Origin: Deinococcus radiotolerans
Lineage (GTDB): Bacteria > Deinococcota > Deinococci > Deinococcales > Deinococcaceae
Assembly (NCBI RefSeq): GCF_014647435.1
Contig: NZ_BMPE01000002.1
Coordinates: 1 to 64,000, forward strand
Reading direction: 5' to 3'
DNA: 64,000 nucleotides
A model generated the notes under the pieces. It was not told the origin of the DNA and searched no databases. It saw only the letters and a program-made list of their open reading frames with translations. The position numbers and the translations under genes were made by a program. Within the stretch, counting starts at the first letter, position 1. Every line of letters begins with the position of its first letter. This document shows, piece after piece, positions 35,702 through 43,874 of this stretch.

Positions 35702-35995
35702 GGTGCCCCCAGTGTAGGCCGCCTGCCCCACACGTTTCTGTGCCTTGTGTTCACGGCATGCACGAATCCCGGCGCGGCCTGACGCCGCCCTCTGCGTCCA
35801 CTGGAACGGCATGCAGCCCCACGGCCACCGGTGGTCCCCACCTGGCGCTGGGGACAGGCGTCCCGTCAGGCGCGCATGCTGGGCGGCACCACACTCCCGC
35901 TCCACCCTGCACCCGCGCAGGTCACCCCCACCTCACGGCGCGCCCCGGCCCGCGCGCCCCTACCCGCGTCCCCCGTGGCGCACCGGAGGAACCCC
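35702..35995. promoter_or_regulatory. divergent control region of the two-component system and dctA
   Basis: 294 bp. It contains the kinase -10 (TACACT, 35711-35716, minus) and the dctA RBS. It is GC-rich and no other gene is seen. The response-regulator binding site should lie here, but no obvious repeat stands out. Confidence 0.45.
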
Positions 35996-37324
35996 ATGCC
36001 CAAAATTTTCCGCAGCCTCTACGTGCAGGTGCTGACCGCCATCGTCATCGGCGTGCTCGTCGGCCACTTCTTCCCTAAATTCGGTGAGGGCCTCAAACCC
36101 CTTGGGGACGGCTTCATCAAGCTGATCAAGGTCGTCATTGGCCCCATCATCTTCTGCACGGTCGTCAGCGGCGTCGCCAGCATGCGCGACACCAAGAAGA
36201 TCGGCCGGGTGGGCGGCAAGGCCCTGCTGTACTTCGAGGTCGTCACCACCGCCGCCCTCCTGATCGGCCTGTTCGTCGTGAACCTCGTCGGGCCCGGGCG
36301 CGGCATGAACATCAACCCCGCCACCCTCGACACCAGCGCCATCACCAAGTACACCGACGCCGCCGGCGAACAGACCGTCGCGGACTTCGTGCTGCACATC
36401 ATCCCCACCACCTTCGTCAGCGCGTTCACGGAGGGGGACCTGCTGCAGGTGCTGCTCATCGCGCTGCTCAGCGGCTTCGCCCTGATCCGCATGGGCGACC
36501 TGGGGGCCCGCATCCTGAAAGGCGTCGACGCCGTCAGCGTCCTGGTGTTCCAGATCCTGGGCTTCATCATGAAACTCGCCCCGATCGGCGCGTTCGGCGC
36601 GATGGCCTTCACCATCGGCAAGTACGGCGTCGGCAGCCTCCAGCAGCTCGCCGCCCTGATGGGCACCTTCTACGTCACCTGCGCGCTGTTCGTGTTCGTC
36701 ATCCTGAACGTCATCGCCAAGCTGGCCGGCTTCAGCCTCCTGAAGTTCCTGCGCTACATCAAGGAAGAACTGCTGCTCGTGCTGGGCACCAGCAGCAGCG
36801 AGAGCGCCCTGCCGCGCCTGATGACCAAACTCGAACACGCCGGCGCGAACAAGAGCGTCGTCGGGCTGGTCGTCCCCACCGGGTACTCCTTCAACCTCGA
36901 CGGCACCAGCATCTACCTGACCATGGCCGCCGTGTTCATCGCCCAGGCCACCAACACCGACCTGAGCTTCGCGCAGGAACTCGCCCTGCTGGCCATCCTC
37001 CTGCTCACCAGCAAGGGCGCCGCGGGCGTCACCGGCAGCGGCTTCGTCGTCCTGGCCGGCACCCTGGCCGCACTGGGCAGCGTGCCCGTCGCGGGCCTCG
37101 CCCTGATCCTCGGCATCGACCGCTTCATGAGCGAGGGCCGGGCCATCACCAACATCATCGGCAACGGCGTCGCCACCCTGGTCGTCGCCCGCAGCGAGAA
37201 GGCGCTGGACATGAACCGCCTCACCCGCGTCCTGAACGGCGAGCAGCTCCCACCCGTGAACGCCGACGTGCAGGCCGAGGAACACGGCGAAGGCCGCAAG
37301 CTGGGGAGCGCCCAGCGCGCGTGA
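35996..37324 (+). CDS. dctA: C4-dicarboxylate transporter DctA
   Basis: Sodium/proton symporter for succinate, fumarate and malate in the inner membrane (DAACS family). 442 aa, eight to nine membrane segments plus re-entrant loops. Seen: [12 protein letters not shown], the serine-rich hairpin [35 protein letters not shown] and [13 protein letters not shown]. The start at 35996 has a strong RBS (CCGGAGGA, 6 nt spacing). Faces the kinase/regulator pair that probably controls it. Confidence 0.94.
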   Translation: MPKIFRSLYVQVLTAIVIGVLVGHFFPKFGEGLKPLGDGFIKLIKVVIGPIIFCTVVSGVASMRDTKKIGRVGGKALLYFEVVTTAALLIGLFVVNLVGPGRGMNINPATLDTSAITKYTDAAGEQTVADFVLHIIPTTFVSAFTEGDLLQVLLIALLSGFALIRMGDLGARILKGVDAVSVLVFQILGFIMKLAPIGAFGAMAFTIGKYGVGSLQQLAALMGTFYVTCALFVFVILNVIAKLAGFSLLKFLRYIKEELLLVLGTSSSESALPRLMTKLEHAGANKSVVGLVVPTGYSFNLDGTSIYLTMAAVFIAQATNTDLSFAQELALLAILLLTSKGAAGVTGSGFVVLAGTLAALGSVPVAGLALILGIDRFMSEGRAITNIIGNGVATLVVARSEKALDMNRLTRVLNGEQLPPVNADVQAEEHGEGRKLGSAQRA

Positions 37325-37338
37325 ACCTGAAAGCAGAA

Positions 37339-37392
37339 GGGTGAGGGTTGATGGACGGGGCGCTCCCCACTCCATCAACCATCACCCCTTTT
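37339..37392 (+). terminator. terminator of dctA, copy 1 of a dispersed palindromic repeat
   Basis: 16-bp stem with one mismatch (37339-37354 with 37372-37387) and TTTT at 37389-37392. The core at 37347-37379 recurs in inverted orientation at 38341-38374. Confidence 0.85.
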
Positions 37393-37466
37393 GCCCCCCA
37401 CCGTACCCCCGGCGGCAGCGGCTCACCTGAGGCAGCGGGCCGGGGCGTCCCCTTCTACCTGAGAGC

Positions 37467-38315
37467 ATGATGAAAAAATGCTTCACGCTCGCCCTGGCCC
37501 TCGCGGCCAGCAGCGCCCTGGCCACCACGCCCGCCCCTCTGAACCTGAAGTACCAGACCGGGAGCATCCCGCTGCTGAACGGCAAGGCCACCCTGACCAC
37601 CGGCCCCAGCCTGCGCTACCTGAACGCCGACGGGGCCCGGCAGGTCATCGTGGACGGCTGGGGCAACCCCGAGGACGCCGCCAGCGACGTGCTCGGCATG
37701 ATCGTCCCCGCCGGGACCGATCCCATGACCCAGGCCGGGTGGGGCGTCGTCATCACCGAGAGCAAGGACGGACACGTCAGCGACAGCGACGCCGCGAAGA
37801 TCAACTACGACCAGCTCCTGAAGGACATGCAGCTCGGCGTGCAGGACGAGAACACCGAACGCGAGCAGGCCGGCTACCCCACCCTCGACCTGATCGGCTG
37901 GGCCGACCAGCCCCGCTACGACGCGGCCACCCACAAGATGTACTGGGCCAAGGAACTGTCCTTCGACCACGACGACGCCCACGCCCTGAACTACGCCGTG
38001 CGTGTCCTCGGCCGCGACAACGTCCTCGAACTGAACGCCGTCGCCGGCATGACCCAGCTTCCGCAGATCAAACGCGACATGGCCGCCGTCCTCTCGCAGG
38101 TCACGTTCAACCCCGGCTCACGCTACGAGGACTTCAACGGCAGCACCGACAAGGTCGCCACCTACGGCATCGCCGGGCTCGTCGGCGTGGTCGCCGCGAA
38201 GAAACTCGGGCTGCTGGCGCTGCTGCCGCTGCTGCTCAAGAAAGGCTGGATCGTCCTGATCGCGGCCTTTGCAGCCCTGCGCCGCCTCTTCGGGGGCAGG
38301 CGCGCCAAGGCCTGA
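37467..38315 (+). CDS. DUF2167 family membrane protein
   Basis: 282 aa. Signal peptide (1-20, ending SSALA), then a soluble extracytoplasmic domain with GWGVVITESKDGHVSDSDAAKINYDQLLKDM and LIGWADQPRYDAATHKMYWAKEL, the DUF2167 hallmark, and one or two C-terminal membrane helices (about 233-270) with a basic tail. Function of the family is unknown. Single gene between two copies of one palindromic repeat. MMKK gives two possible Met starts. Confidence 0.88.
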   Translation: MMKKCFTLALALAASSALATTPAPLNLKYQTGSIPLLNGKATLTTGPSLRYLNADGARQVIVDGWGNPEDAASDVLGMIVPAGTDPMTQAGWGVVITESKDGHVSDSDAAKINYDQLLKDMQLGVQDENTEREQAGYPTLDLIGWADQPRYDAATHKMYWAKELSFDHDDAHALNYAVRVLGRDNVLELNAVAGMTQLPQIKRDMAAVLSQVTFNPGSRYEDFNGSTDKVATYGIAGLVGVVAAKKLGLLALLPLLLKKGWIVLIAAFAALRRLFGGRRAKA

Positions 38316-38333
38316 TCGGGTCAATGGTCAAAA

Positions 38334-38381
38334 GTTGATAGTTGATGGAGTGGGGGAACGCCCCGTCCATCAACTATCAAC
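38334..38381. repeat. copy 2 of the dispersed palindromic repeat
   Basis: A near-perfect palindrome of GTTGATAGTTGATGGA, a GGGG/CCCC core, and the complementary arm, between the convergent DUF2167 gene and psuG. Its reverse complement matches the 37347-37379 core almost base for base. It probably terminates both genes. Confidence 0.8.
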
Positions 38382-38390
38382 CTTTCACTA

Positions 38391-39329
38391 TCAACTCAGC
38401 TGCGCGTAGGCGACCGCCACCTGCGCGGCCACCATGGCGTTGTGGCGCACCAGGGCGATGTTCGCGGCGAGGCTGCGGCCCCCGGTGATCTCGACCATGC
38501 GGCCCAGCAGGTACGGCGTGGTGTCCTTGCCCTTCAGGCCCAGGGCGTCCATGTCGCGCAGCGCCTGCTCGATCTGCGGGGTGATCTCCCCGGCGGGAAT
38601 CTCGGCGTCCTCGGGGATGGGGTTGGCGAGCATCACGCCGCCCGACACGCCCAGATCCCACTTCGCCTTCAGGACCCGCGCCGCCTCGTCGGGCGTGGCG
38701 ACCGTCAAAGGCGCCTTGAAGCCGCTCTGGCGGGAGTAGAACGCCGGGAACTCCTCGCTGCCGAGCGTCAGGGCCGGAATGCCGTGCGTTTCGAGCACCT
38801 CCAGCGTCAGGCCGATGTCCAGGATGCTCTTCACGCCCGCGCTGACCACGCACACGTCCGTCTGCGCCAGTTCCAGCAGGTCGGCGCTGACGTCCATGCT
38901 GCGCTCGGCGCCGCGGTGCACGCCCCCGGTGCCGCCCGTGGCGAACACGCGGATGCCCGCCAGCGCCGCCACGCGCATGGTGCTCGCCACGGTCGTCGCG
39001 CCATGCTTGCCCAGCGCCACCGTCACCGGCAGGTCGCGCGTGCTGATCTTCTCCACGCCCTTGTCGGTCGCCAGGAGGTGCAGTTCCTCGGGCGTGAGGC
39101 CCACCTTCAGGCGGCCGCCCAGCACCGCGATGGTCGCGGGCACCGCGCCGTGCTCGCGCACCACGTCCTCCACGCCGCGCGCCATCTCCACGTTCTGCGG
39201 GAACGGCATGCCGTGACTGATGATCGTGCTCTCCAGCGCGACCACCGCGCGGCCCTCGGCCAGCGCGGCGGCCACTTCGGGGTGAATGTCCAGGTAGGCG
39301 GCAACGGTCGGGTTGATGTCGTGAGTCAT
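38391..39329 (-). CDS. psuG: pseudouridine-5'-phosphate glycosidase
   Basis: Cleaves pseudouridine 5'-phosphate to uracil and ribose 5-phosphate (C-C bond), in RNA catabolism. 312 aa. Seen: VALESTIISHGMPFPQN with the catalytic Glu region, ISTRDLPVTVALGKHGATTV with the catalytic Lys, FATGGTGGVHRGAE, VVSAGVKSILDI, and ANPIPEDAEIP. RBS GAGG. It lies 73 bp downstream of psuK on the same strand. Confidence 0.95.
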   Translation of the reverse strand: MTHDINPTVAAYLDIHPEVAAALAEGRAVVALESTIISHGMPFPQNVEMARGVEDVVREHGAVPATIAVLGGRLKVGLTPEELHLLATDKGVEKISTRDLPVTVALGKHGATTVASTMRVAALAGIRVFATGGTGGVHRGAERSMDVSADLLELAQTDVCVVSAGVKSILDIGLTLEVLETHGIPALTLGSEEFPAFYSRQSGFKAPLTVATPDEAARVLKAKWDLGVSGGVMLANPIPEDAEIPAGEITPQIEQALRDMDALGLKGKDTTPYLLGRMVEITGGRSLAANIALVRHNAMVAAQVAVAYAQLS

Positions 39330-39402
39330 GGGAAACCTCGCTGGGGCCGTGGGCCCGGAGTGATGGGGAATGAGAGGGTGAAACGGTGCGGGGGCGGTGC
39401 GG

Positions 39403-40533
39403 CTAGCTGGTCGTGGCGGCCCCCGTCAGGCGGGCCTGGATGGCCGCCGGGGTGAGGGTGGGGGAGACCGCGTGGTCGCTCTCCACGGTCAGGGCCGCCG
39501 CCGCGTGCCCGTGCCGCGCCGCGTCTGCCGGGGCCAGGCCCGCCGCAAGCGCCGCGAGGAACGCCGCGAGCATCGCGTCGCCCGCGCCGGTCACGTCCCG
39601 CACCTCGGCGGGCAGGGCGGCCAGTTCGGTGACCCCCTCCGGCGTGGACAGCAGACTGCCCGCCACGCCCCGGCGCACCCACACCAGCCGCACCCCCTGC
39701 GCGTGCAGTTCGGCAGCGGCAGCCCGCAACGCCTCCGGCTCGTCGGGTACCGCGCGGCCCAGCAGGGCGCTCAGTTCCGGCACGTTCGGCGTCACCGCCT
39801 GCGGGCTCAGCCCCGCGGCCAGCGCCGGGCGCAACCGCGCCGCCTTCGGCACGCTCACCGGCTCAAACACCACCGGTACCCCCGCCTCGGCCGCCAGGGA
39901 CAGCAGATGCGCCAGCGACGCCTCCGGCAGGTTCCCGTCCGCCACCACCCAAGCCGCGCCCCGCAGCACTCCACGCCGCTCCTGCAACGCTGCCGGAGTC
40001 AGGGCCTCCACCGCCGCCATCGCCGCCACCGCCACCAGCAGCTCCCCACTGGCGTCCAGCACCGCCGTGTACGTTCCCGTCGACACGTCCGGCGCGCGCA
40101 GCACCGCCCGCACGTCCACGCCCGCCGCCTCCGTCTCGCGCAGCAGCCAGTCGCCCAGCGCGTCCCGGCCCACCACACTCACCAGCGACGCGGGCACGCC
40201 CAGCCGCGCCAGGTTCTCCGCGACATTCCGCGCCACGCCCCCCGGCGCCTGCGCCGTCACGCCCGGATTACTCGTCCCGGGCACTGCCGCCGCCAGCGTG
40301 CGCGCCTTCACGTCCACGTTCGCGCCGCCCACCACCACCACGCGGCCCGGACCGGATTCCGCCGGCAGGACATAACCCCGGCCCAGCAGCGCGCCCTTCT
40401 TGACCAAGTTGCTCACGTGCACGTTCACGGACGCCCGCGTGGACCCCAGGCGGCGCGCCAGTTCCTCCGGCGTGGCCAGGGGCGTCTCGCGGATCAGGGC
40501 GAGGAGGGCGGATTCGGTGTCGGTCAGGGGCAT
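39403..40533 (-). CDS. psuK: pseudouridine kinase with N-terminal HTH domain
   Basis: 376 aa. Residues 1-50 are a winged-helix domain (ESALLALIRETPLATPEELARRLGSTRASVN). The rest is a PfkB kinase (VVVVGGANVDVKART, APGGVARNVAENLARLG, catalytic DVTGAGDAMLAAFLAAL with the Asp base). It would phosphorylate pseudouridine for PsuG and may repress its own operon. ATG 40533 is fixed by the promoter 9 nt upstream; the in-frame extension to 40752 is rejected. Confidence 0.92.
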   Translation of the reverse strand: MPLTDTESALLALIRETPLATPEELARRLGSTRASVNVHVSNLVKKGALLGRGYVLPAESGPGRVVVVGGANVDVKARTLAAAVPGTSNPGVTAQAPGGVARNVAENLARLGVPASLVSVVGRDALGDWLLRETEAAGVDVRAVLRAPDVSTGTYTAVLDASGELLVAVAAMAAVEALTPAALQERRGVLRGAAWVVADGNLPEASLAHLLSLAAEAGVPVVFEPVSVPKAARLRPALAAGLSPQAVTPNVPELSALLGRAVPDEPEALRAAAAELHAQGVRLVWVRRGVAGSLLSTPEGVTELAALPAEVRDVTGAGDAMLAAFLAALAAGLAPADAARHGHAAAALTVESDHAVSPTLTPAAIQARLTGAATTS

Positions 40534-40536
40534 CTG

Positions 40537-40572
40537 CTTTCTATAGTAAAGAAACTTTCTATGATTAATCAA
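40537..40572 (-). promoter_or_regulatory. psuK-psuG promoter with repeated operator-like boxes
   Basis: Minus strand: TTGATT (40567-40572), 18-bp spacer, TACTAT (40543-40548), nine bases before the ATG. CTTTCTAT occurs twice (40537-40544 and 40555-40562), exactly 18 bp apart, and AGAAACTTTCT (40550-40560) is a palindrome inside the spacer. Likely binding site for the HTH part of PsuK itself. Confidence 0.6.
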
Positions 40573-40924
40573 GTTGGGTGTCTGGAAGGTGGGCGCCTGC
40601 CGCGGGCCTCCCCACCCCCCAGCCCCTCTGGGGTAGGGGGAGCGGCGTTGCACTGGGCAAGAGTTTCTTTCGGCGCAGCGTGTTTGTGTCGGGCGGTGAC
40701 GGGTCCGGCTTCGACGCCATCCTCCGCCCCCGCGTTGGCCCGCGCGCTGCACGCACGACGGCTCGTGGCCGTCAGCGGTCCAGTGACGGGTGGAACGCTT
40801 CGCACCGCTGATCGACTTTCTTCTCGCTGCCTATACTCCTCGCCCTTGAGTGGGGGAGGCCGGGTAAGGGTGAACGGGCCGCGCCCGTCCCTCACAGCTC
40901 AGAGCCCACTCCCCAATCCCCGGC
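40573..40924. repeat. GC-rich non-coding block with inverted repeat ends
   Basis: 352 bp without a credible gene. Near one end (40598-40646) is a hairpin of the CCTCCCCAC ... CCCCTCTGGGG ... GGGGGAG type; near the other (40846-40885) is CTCCTCGCCCTTGAGTGGGGGAGG followed by a related sequence in inverse orientation. This looks like a dispersed intergenic repeat or a small non-autonomous element. Confidence 0.4.
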
Positions 40925-41791
40925 TCAGTCCGCTGCGGTGCTTCTCGTGCGTTCCTCACCGGGGCGAGGGCCGAAGGTCAACGGCGCGTGACCGGGCACG
41001 GCTTTCGCCGCGAACTCGTGCAGGCCTAGGCGGTCCGGCGCTTCGAGGTGGTACCGGAAGTTCCACAGGTAGTGCTGCACTACGCGTTCCGGCAGGCCCA
41101 GTTTGCGCGCGTGCCGCTCCGCCACGTCCGCCAGGTGGCCAATGCCGTCACGCCGCGCCTCACGCATGGCCTGCACCAGCTCGGGTGGCGGGGGGTTGTC
41201 CTTGCGGTACGCCCACACCGCGAACGTGAACGGGTGCCCGGTCAGGCGGAACCACTCCTCCGCCAGATCCGTCACCGTGATGTCCCGCGCCGCATGCGGG
41301 AGGCCGGTCATGGTCGTCTCGGGCGTCAGGGGGCCCACCACGCCGTACCACTCGCGCAGGGCGCTGTCCCCGATCCGCAGCACCCCGTCAAAGCCCTGCG
41401 CGAGGAGCGCCTCGGCTTCACCCTCGGCGCGCTCCAGCACAGGATTCAGGCCGCGCTCGCGCAGCAGCACCTCCAGCAGCGCCACGCTCATCGCGGACTG
41501 CGCCGTCAGGGCCACCCGCCGCAGGTCCTCCAGCGGACGCGTGTGGAACAGGTTCACGGAGTACACCGGCCCCAGCACCGCCACGCTGAAATCTGGCAGG
41601 GCTTCGAGCACGTCCGCATTCCGGATGAACTCCACCGCACTGATGTTCGCGATGTCCACCTGACCCGATAGCAGGGCCGCGTTCATCTGCGTCGGTACGC
41701 CTGTAATCGCCGTCACGCCCGGCGGCAGCACCAGCGAATCCAGGATCGGGGCGACATTCGTGAAATGAATCCAACCAGCCTTATAGCTCAT
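40925..41791 (-). CDS. mqnA: chorismate dehydratase, futalosine pathway
   Basis: First step of the futalosine route to menaquinone: chorismate to 3-enolpyruvylbenzoate. 288 aa, a periplasmic-binding-protein fold used in the cytoplasm. Seen: GWIHFTNVAPILDSL, GVPTQMNAALLSGQVDIANISAVEFIRN, and GDSALREWYG. It starts 3 bp after the unknown gene upstream, so it closes a four-gene operon with mqnE. Confidence 0.93.
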   Translation of the reverse strand: MSYKAGWIHFTNVAPILDSLVLPPGVTAITGVPTQMNAALLSGQVDIANISAVEFIRNADVLEALPDFSVAVLGPVYSVNLFHTRPLEDLRRVALTAQSAMSVALLEVLLRERGLNPVLERAEGEAEALLAQGFDGVLRIGDSALREWYGVVGPLTPETTMTGLPHAARDITVTDLAEEWFRLTGHPFTFAVWAYRKDNPPPPELVQAMREARRDGIGHLADVAERHARKLGLPERVVQHYLWNFRYHLEAPDRLGLHEFAAKAVPGHAPLTFGPRPGEERTRSTAAD

Positions 41792-41794
41792 GAA

Positions 41795-42265
41795 TCACCA
41801 GTACTCCATCGGATCGGGTCGATTTCGGTCGTCGAACCCGTGCCGGAGCAGATCGTCGGACGTCACCTGGGTGGGACTGTCTGGCCAGAGGGTTGTTGTA
41901 ATGTCCAGCAGCAGTAAAGTGGCCTGCTCCGTGACGGCTGCCTGCCTTCGGTATAGCTCCCCGAACGATTCCAGCAGGCTGTGGCCAGACGGGCCTTGCT
42001 CTTCCAGCTTCTTGACCAGCAGACTACTTTCGAGCAGACCGCTGTCTTGGGCGAGGAAGGCTTCTCTAGCCAGACTGAACAGATAGGCGGGTGCCCAGGC
42101 GTCCGACGAGAGGGGCGTGTTTGAAAGTTCCTCAAAGTCGACGCTGAACGCCCGTTGCAGGGCGCGCGTGAACGACGCCGCGTCGAGTCTCAGAGGCTCA
42201 GCGGCGTTGGTGTATCGCCGGGCGTCCAGATGCGACTGGATCAATTCACGCCGCCCGTACTTCAC
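41795..42265 (-). CDS. unknown protein inside the menaquinone operon
   Basis: 156 aa, no recognised domain. It appears helical and soluble (FTRALQRAFSVDFEELSNTP, LLESSLLVKKLEEQG, ELYRRQAAVTEQATLLLLDI) and ends in Tyr-Trp. Codon use is a little less GC-biased than mqnA/mqnE. Its start overlaps the upstream gene's stop by four bases and mqnA follows after 3 bp, so it is translated as part of the operon. It may be a recent insertion. Confidence 0.72.
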   Translation of the reverse strand: MKYGRRELIQSHLDARRYTNAAEPLRLDAASFTRALQRAFSVDFEELSNTPLSSDAWAPAYLFSLAREAFLAQDSGLLESSLLVKKLEEQGPSGHSLLESFGELYRRQAAVTEQATLLLLDITTTLWPDSPTQVTSDDLLRHGFDDRNRPDPMEYW

Positions 42266-42597
42266 GGGACGACCTGCGCGCTGATTGCCTGCCAGTGGCC
42301 GTCCACGCGGCTGTAGACGCGCAGCACAGCCTGGAGGCGGGTGGGGCCCTCGTAGAGGGTCAGGCGGGTGACGGCCGTGTCGCCGTGAAGGCGCGCGGCG
42401 TGCCGTTCGATCATCAGGGTGGGGGCGGGGTCAGTGGGGAAGTGCGCGATCAGGTCCGCGCGGCTGATGTTGGTGCCGTCCGGGAGGAAGCCCAGCCACT
42501 CGGCGGCCAGGACGCCATCCAGGGCGGTGGGGTCGCCGTGGTGGTACGCGGCGTTCCAGCGGTCGTCCAGGGCCAGCAGGGCGTCCAGGTCCGGCAT
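42262..42597 (-). CDS. NTF2-like / SnoaL-like small protein (DUF4440 type)
   Basis: 111 aa. DLDALLALDDRWNAAYHHGDPTALDGVLAAEWLGF is the typical first helix and loop of NTF2-fold proteins; RLTLYEGPTRLQAVLRVYSRVDGHWQAIS is the beta sheet end. Such proteins bind small ligands or dimerise; a specific role is not known. It lies 1 bp after mqnE. Confidence 0.8.
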   Translation of the reverse strand: MPDLDALLALDDRWNAAYHHGDPTALDGVLAAEWLGFLPDGTNISRADLIAHFPTDPAPTLMIERHAARLHGDTAVTRLTLYEGPTRLQAVLRVYSRVDGHWQAISAQVVP

Positions 42598-42598
42598 G

Positions 42599-43741
42599 TC
42601 AGTCGGCGGCCTCGTGCTGCGCGGGGAAGGTTTCCAGCTCGTTGTAGTACGCGTCTCGCAGCACGGGGAGACGTCCGGCGTGCTGGATCATGCGGATCAT
42701 GCCCTGCTCGCTCAGTTTCATGGGGCTGGTCGCCCCGGCGGCGTGCGCGATGTGTTCCTCCTGGATGGTGCCGTCGATGTCCGACACGCCCCAGTCGAGG
42801 CTCACCTGCGTGAGTTCAGAGCCGATCATCACCCAATAGCCCTTGATGTGCGGGAAGTTATCCAGGTAGATGCGCGCCACGGCGAGGTTACGCAGGTCGT
42901 CCAGGCCGGTGGTGTACTCGGTCTTCCCGAGGTTCTGCGCCAGGGTGTTCCCCAGCGGCTGGAACGCCAGCGGAATGAACGCGTGGAAGCCCCCGCCGAA
43001 GCGGGCCATGGAGTCGTCCTGCAACTCGCGCAGGCGGTGCATGTGATCCAGGCGTTCCTCCAGCGTCTCGATATGGCCGTACAGCATGGTGGCGTTCGTG
43101 CGCATGCCCAGGGAGTGGGCCTCACTGTGAATCTGGAGCCACTTCTCCGCTTTCACCTTGTTCTTCGCGACCTGTTTGCGCACGCGGTCGGCGAAGATCT
43201 CAGCGCCGCCGCCCGGCATGGCGCTCAGGCCCGCCGCCTGGAGTTCCCGCAGGACGTCCAGGGTGGGTTTCTTGCTGATCTTGCTCAGGTGCTCGATCTC
43301 GGCGGCGGTGAAGGCCTTCACCTGCAACTCCGGGTACGCTTCGCGCAGCGCGCGGACCATGGCGGGGTAGTACTCCCACTTGTGGTTCGGGTGGTGCCCG
43401 CTGCTCATGTGCAGTTCGGTGATGCCGGGCAGGTAGCGGCGGCCCACCTGCGCGGCGACTTCCTCTGGGCTGTAATCCCAGGCGCGGGCCTCGTTCTTGT
43501 GCGCGGCGAACGCGCAGAACGTGCAGCCCACGTAGCAGATGTTCGTGAATTCCAGGCGCATGGAGTGCACGAAGTACACCTTGTCGCCGTGCAGCGCCGT
43601 CTTGCGGAGGTTCGCGAGGCGCATCAGGGTGTTCAGGTCGCGGGTTCTGAACAGCTGCATGCCTTCTTCGAAGTTCAGGCGCTGCCCCGCTTCGACCTTC
43701 CGGGCGATGGGCGCGAGCGCCGGGTCGGAGAGCCAGTTCAT
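42599..43741 (-). CDS. mqnE: aminofutalosine synthase (radical SAM)
   Basis: Second step of the futalosine menaquinone pathway: joins 3-enolpyruvylbenzoate with SAM-derived adenosyl to aminofutalosine. 380 aa. Seen: radical-SAM cluster CYVGCTFC (about 69-76), ELHMSSGHHPNHKWEYY, MPGGGAEIFADRVRKQV, and YWVMIGSELTQVSLDWGVSDIDGT. ATG 43741 has TATGCT (43748-43753) 6 nt upstream and no RBS, so it is leaderless. First gene of the mqnE-NTF2-unknown-mqnA operon. Confidence 0.95.
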   Translation of the reverse strand: MNWLSDPALAPIARKVEAGQRLNFEEGMQLFRTRDLNTLMRLANLRKTALHGDKVYFVHSMRLEFTNICYVGCTFCAFAAHKNEARAWDYSPEEVAAQVGRRYLPGITELHMSSGHHPNHKWEYYPAMVRALREAYPELQVKAFTAAEIEHLSKISKKPTLDVLRELQAAGLSAMPGGGAEIFADRVRKQVAKNKVKAEKWLQIHSEAHSLGMRTNATMLYGHIETLEERLDHMHRLRELQDDSMARFGGGFHAFIPLAFQPLGNTLAQNLGKTEYTTGLDDLRNLAVARIYLDNFPHIKGYWVMIGSELTQVSLDWGVSDIDGTIQEEHIAHAAGATSPMKLSEQGMIRMIQHAGRLPVLRDAYYNELETFPAQHEAAD

Positions 43742-43747
43742 ACGGGC

Positions 43748-43753
43748 AGCATA
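43748..43753 (-). promoter_or_regulatory. leaderless -10 box of the mqnE operon
   Basis: TATGCT on the minus strand, 6 nt before ATG 43741. Confidence 0.55.
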
Positions 43754-43874
43754 CGCCCGGCCCCCACGCGGGAATGTCCCCGATCCTCACTTCACCGCGC
43801 GTCCACGGACGCCGGGGGCGAGCAGGCGGCTGTGACGGGCGCGAAAGACTCAACGTGGCACAATTTCTGGCAAG

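Noticed and set aside
35702..35995. Extension of dctA and of the sensor kinase into the shared upstream region
   Set aside because: Both frames stay open, but without an RBS or protein-like sequence. The dctA RBS at 35985-35990 and the kinase -10 at 35711-35716 define shorter products.
39397..41229. 610-residue plus-strand frame across psuK and mqnA
   Set aside because: Antisense to two recognised enzymes; Arg/His-rich and without any motif.
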